Origin: JBBSEZ01 sp038239195
GTDB lineage: Bacteria > Planctomycetota > Planctomycetia > Gemmatales > Gemmataceae
Reading direction: 5' to 3'
Length of the DNA stretch: 17,423 nucleotides
Assembly (NCBI GenBank): GCA_038239195.1
Contig: JBBSEZ010000195.1
Coordinates: 1 to 17,423 of the forward strand
The translations under genes and the position numbers were made by a program. Numbering within the stretch: position 1 is the stretch's first letter; each line of letters begins with the position of its first letter. The notes under the pieces are model-generated. The model was not told the origin of the DNA. It ran no database searches and worked only from the letters and a program-made list of their open reading frames with translations. Positions 14,359 to 17,423 of this stretch are shown here, piece by piece.

Positions 14359-16851
14359 ATGAAGGGTTGGCTGCTGCGACTGCTGAACCTGCCGACCGAT
14401 CACCTGCAAGACGCCACGGTGGCCTTTCAGAGCCCCGTCTTGCTGATCGTCGGCCTGGTGCTGCTCGTCCCTGCTGCCGTTTTCATCTACCTCCGCCAGC
14501 GCTGGAACCTGCCCACCGTCCCGACCGGCCTGCGGCTCACGCTGACGCTGACGCGCGTGCTCATCCTGGCGCTGTTGGTGTGGGTGATCGGCAGCCCCGT
14601 GCTCAAGGTCGTTTACACCGAAGAGCAGAAGCCCGTCGTCGCCGTCGTCTTCGACCACTCGCAGAGCATGCTCCAACTCCCCGCCGGGCCCTTCGAGTCG
14701 CCGGACGAGATGACGAAGATCGCGGCCGCCGCGGGCTACCGCGCCTCGGGCAGCACGCTGGACGGGCCGACGCGCCGCGCGCTCAACCAGATGAGCCGGG
14801 CCAAGTTGGCCCATGCCGTCTTCGAGACCAGTGCGCAGCCGTTCCTCAAGGAACTGAGCAAGAAGTACGACGTGCAGTATTACTCCTTCGCCCGCGACCT
14901 CAAGCGCCTCGGCGTCGATCCCGCCAAGGGCAAGCTCCCCGAGCCTCCTCCGCCGGGAACGCCGGGCTCTCATGCGACCCACCTCGGCGATGCCATCGGG
15001 CGCATCCTCGAAGAGGCGGCGCGCCGGCCCGGCGCCAACCTGCCGGACCTCGACCCGGGGAAGAACAAGGCCAACCGCGTGCGGATGAGCGGGGGCGGCG
15101 GGCCGATGATCGGCGGGATCGTCGTGCTGACCGATGGGCAGAACACGGGGGGGCGCAGCCCGGGAGATGCGGCGCTGGCGGCGAGCAAGGCGGGGACGCC
15201 GCTGTTCACCGTGCCCGTGGGCTCGTCGAAGCGTCCCAAGGACATTGCCATCGTCGATCTGTTCGCGACCAGCCTCGTCACCGTGGGCGACACGGCGCGC
15301 GTCAACGTCACCATCGAGTCGAACGGGTTCGACGGCCAGCCGGTGGACGTCGAGCTGAAGGACGGCGACAAGCTGCGCCAGAAGAAGAAGCTCGTCCTGC
15401 GGAGCAACGAGCAGCAACAGGTCGAGCTGACGTTCAAGGCGACCAAGCCGGGGGCGCATTACCTCACGGTCCACGTCCCGCCGCAGGAAGGCGAGCCGAA
15501 GTATCTGCACGCCAACAACACCGACACCGCCTTCGTGCGCGTCAGCGACGAGCGGCTGAAGGTGCTCTACATCGAGGGGCTGCCGCGCTGGGACTTCCGC
15601 TTCATCAAGAACTCCATGCTGCGCGACAACGGCCTCGGCGGGCTCGGGCTGGGCGGCCGGCCACCGACCGAGATCGACGTCGTCCTCGAAGCCGAGTGGC
15701 GCCGGGGGCCGAAGGAGAAGCGCGCCCTCGCCCTGCCGCGCACCCTCGACAAGCTCGCCGAGTACAACACCATCATTCTCGGCGACGTGTCGCCGCGGTT
15801 GCTCGACGGGGCGTTCATCGAACTGCTGGGCAAGGCGGTGCGCGAGCGCGGCGTGGGGCTGATCGTCGAGGCCGGGCCGTTGAGCATGCCGCACAAGTAC
15901 GACGAACGGTTGCTCGACCTCCTGCCGGTGCGCGTTCGGCCGGGCGTGCCGGGGCGCTACCCGCGCGGCATCCCGTCGTTCCGCATCGACCTCGCCCCCG
16001 AGGGGTCGATTCACGAGGCGATGCGCTTCTACGACGACCCCGGGCGCAACGCCATCGCCTGGGCCAACCTGCCGCGCTTCTACTGGAGCGCCGCCGCCGA
16101 GCGGCCCTCGCCCGGGGCGACGGTGCTGGCGTGGAACCCGATTGAGACGGCCTACGGCAAGGTGCCGCTGATCGCGCACCACTACGCGGGACGGGGGCGG
16201 GTGATGTTCGTCGGCACCGACTCGACCTGGCTGTGGCGCCAGAACGTCGGCGACCGCTTCTTCTATCGCTTCTGGGGGCAGGCGACGCGCTTCGCGGCCC
16301 GGCGCGACGCCAAGAGCGGCAAGAAAAGCTGGATCGAGGTCCGTCCCGTGCGCGCCCAGCCCGGCGAGCAGGCGGAGGTCGAGGTGATGGCCTTCGGCGC
16401 CAACGGCGCGCCGCTCACCGCCACGACCCAGAACGTGCAGGTCAAGGGCGGGGGCCCACCGGAGAAGGTCGAGCTGAGCGCCGACCCAACCGTCAAGGGC
16501 CGCTACGTGGGCAAGTTCACCCCGGCGTTGGCGGGCGAGTATCGGCTGACCTACGCGGCGGAGGGGCAGAAGGAGCCGGTGGAGGCGAGGCTGCGCGTGA
16601 GCCCCTCGTCGGAGGAGCTGCGCCAGCCGATGGTAAATCGGCAGGAACTGGAGCAACTCGCCATCACGGCGAACGGGCAGATGGTCGAGCTCCCCGACCT
16701 GGCCTCGCTCGAAAAGCAGTTCAAGGGCGAGCCGACCTTCTACTCCTACCCCTACGAGCAAACGCTGTGGGATGGGTGGCGGACATTGGCCATCTTGATC
16801 GTGCTCTACACGCTGGACGTGGGACTTCGTCGCCTGATGGGGCTGTCATGA
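14359..16851 (+). CDS. VWA / glutamine-amidotransferase-like membrane protein, 830 aa
   Basis: The second VWA protein of the block. Helices at about 26-45 and 61-83 anchor it. The VWA domain begins with VVAVVFDHSQSM, whose MIDAS D99-x-S101-x-S103 is complete, with further candidates T207 (ATHLGDAI) and D259 (VLTDGQNTGG). A beta-sandwich (about 300-395) leads into a GATase1-like region starting KVLYIEGLPRWDFRFIKN near 401, containing a REGV-type turn but no visible catalytic cysteine. A further Ig-like region precedes a last helix at 809-823. The ATG at 14359 is chosen because AAGGG (14347-14351) is 7 nt upstream; the TTG at 14344 overlaps that site. The gene ends in an ATGA overlap with the next, so translation is probably coupled. 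Planctomycete homologues are often labelled glutamine amidotransferase, but this one is better described as a VWA protein. Confidence 0.9.
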   Translation: MKGWLLRLLNLPTDHLQDATVAFQSPVLLIVGLVLLVPAAVFIYLRQRWNLPTVPTGLRLTLTLTRVLILALLVWVIGSPVLKVVYTEEQKPVVAVVFDHSQSMLQLPAGPFESPDEMTKIAAAAGYRASGSTLDGPTRRALNQMSRAKLAHAVFETSAQPFLKELSKKYDVQYYSFARDLKRLGVDPAKGKLPEPPPPGTPGSHATHLGDAIGRILEEAARRPGANLPDLDPGKNKANRVRMSGGGGPMIGGIVVLTDGQNTGGRSPGDAALAASKAGTPLFTVPVGSSKRPKDIAIVDLFATSLVTVGDTARVNVTIESNGFDGQPVDVELKDGDKLRQKKKLVLRSNEQQQVELTFKATKPGAHYLTVHVPPQEGEPKYLHANNTDTAFVRVSDERLKVLYIEGLPRWDFRFIKNSMLRDNGLGGLGLGGRPPTEIDVVLEAEWRRGPKEKRALALPRTLDKLAEYNTIILGDVSPRLLDGAFIELLGKAVRERGVGLIVEAGPLSMPHKYDERLLDLLPVRVRPGVPGRYPRGIPSFRIDLAPEGSIHEAMRFYDDPGRNAIAWANLPRFYWSAAAERPSPGATVLAWNPIETAYGKVPLIAHHYAGRGRVMFVGTDSTWLWRQNVGDRFFYRFWGQATRFAARRDAKSGKKSWIEVRPVRAQPGEQAEVEVMAFGANGAPLTATTQNVQVKGGGPPEKVELSADPTVKGRYVGKFTPALAGEYRLTYAAEGQKEPVEARLRVSPSSEELRQPMVNRQELEQLAITANGQMVELPDLASLEKQFKGEPTFYSYPYEQTLWDGWRTLAILIVLYTLDVGLRRLMGLS

Positions 16852-17423
16852 ACCTCTTCCACACCACCTCCCGCTATCGCTTCCCGACCCTGCTGGCCCT
16901 GACCGCGGGGACCGGGCTGGCCCTGTTCCTGACGGCGCGCGCCCAGCCGGGCCCTGAGGCCCCAAAGGGTGCGCCGAAAGGCCTGGCCCCGAAGGCCCAG
17001 GCGCCGGAACGGCCGCTGACGGAGCTCAAGGTCGTCGAGCGCGTCAACGCTGCCACCGACAAGGCCCTCGACTACCTGGAGAAGGTGCAGATCAAGGACA
17101 AGGACGGCGGGCCGCACGACGGCGCCTGGCAGGCGAACAACAACGCCATGAACGCCCTGGCGGTGCTGGCGTTCCTCTCGCGCGGCCACGTGCCGGGGCG
17201 CGGCAAGTACGGGGACACCATCGAGGGCGGGCGGGTCAAGCCGGGCGTCCTGACGCGGGGCCAGCGCTTCATCGTCAGCACGTCGAGCAAGGTGCCGGGC
17301 CGCGAGGGCTACCTCTCGCTGGGCGGCACCATGTACGAGCACGGGCTGACGACGCTGGCGCTGGCCGAACTGTACGGCATGAGCGGCGACGACGCGGAGT
17401 TGGAGAGCGCCCTGCGCAAGGCG
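16848..17423 (+). CDS. Exported terpenoid-cyclase/prenyltransferase-like repeat protein, partial
   Basis: The 5' 192 codons of a gene that runs off the right edge. Residues 1-33 look like a signal peptide (basic start, LLALTAGTGLALFLTARAQ), followed by a Pro/Ala/Lys linker to about residue 55. From there a helical domain begins, with VERVNAATDKALDYLEKVQ, then DGAWQANNNAMNALAVLAFLSRG and GTMYEHGLTTLALAELYGMSGD. These are the paired helices of the alpha/alpha-toroid seen in squalene-hopene cyclase-like and prenyltransferase repeat proteins. The catalytic DxDD motif of true cyclases is not visible in this part. Planctomycetes carry many exported proteins of this fold, frequently beside VWA clusters, probably acting as binding modules, not as enzymes. 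The start ATG overlaps the stop of the previous gene (ATGA). Confidence 0.85.
   Translation, partial: MNLFHTTSRYRFPTLLALTAGTGLALFLTARAQPGPEAPKGAPKGLAPKAQAPERPLTELKVVERVNAATDKALDYLEKVQIKDKDGGPHDGAWQANNNAMNALAVLAFLSRGHVPGRGKYGDTIEGGRVKPGVLTRGQRFIVSTSSKVPGREGYLSLGGTMYEHGLTTLALAELYGMSGDDAELESALRKA

Noticed and set aside
14299..16761. Antisense open frame of 820 codons across the second VWA gene
   Set aside because: The plus-strand frame has a MIDAS motif, membrane helices and a coupled neighbour; the antisense protein has no family signal.

Overview
This is a GC-rich (roughly two-thirds G+C by eye) bacterial chromosomal window. The gene content points to a Planctomycetota genome, probably a Gemmata-like lineage. 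The evidence is a cluster of two von Willebrand factor A (VWA) membrane proteins around a giant DUF4175-type protein, a squalene-cyclase-like exported protein next to them, a DUF5076-like small protein, and a membrane-anchored SurA/PpiD-like protein of a planctomycete kind. This placement rests on recognised protein families, not on a marker gene. I see no rRNA, tRNA, CRISPR array, insertion sequence or phage gene.

Layout. Bases 74-2881 (minus) encode the SurA/PpiD-like protein, with an inverted repeat just past its stop. It is divergent from topA (3041-5962, plus), and two face-to-face promoter candidates share one AT-rich -10 segment near 2954-2962. After a long hairpin come two small genes (6040-6303, DUF5076-like; 6329-6562, unknown), which converge on a SAM-dependent methyltransferase gene (6603-7391, minus). 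From 7712 to the right edge, everything on the plus strand belongs to one functional block: BatA/VWA protein (7712-10060), DUF4175-type protein (10326-14192), VWA/amidotransferase-like protein (14359-16851), and the start of a terpenoid-cyclase-like repeat protein (16848 to the edge). The last two overlap as ATGA.

How the genes work together. The block from 7712 resembles the membrane part of a MoxR/DUF58/VWA system, in which a AAA+ ATPase remodels or loads VWA proteins that bind metal and partners through a MIDAS site. Both VWA proteins keep the DxSxS MIDAS motif, and all three large proteins have membrane segments. The usual moxR and DUF58 genes are not in the window.

The most unusual material is non-coding. 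A 54-bp double-hairpin element supplies the stop codons of both convergent genes at 6556-6609. A second, unrelated palindromic element (36-bp perfect arms, 14185-14316) supplies the stop codon of the DUF4175 gene. A third intergenic repeat family (core CTCTTGCTTGCCG) occurs three times, at about 5980, 7449 and 10106. The DUF4175 protein also carries a module (residues about 376-530) that I know from unrelated planctomycete and myxobacterial surface proteins.
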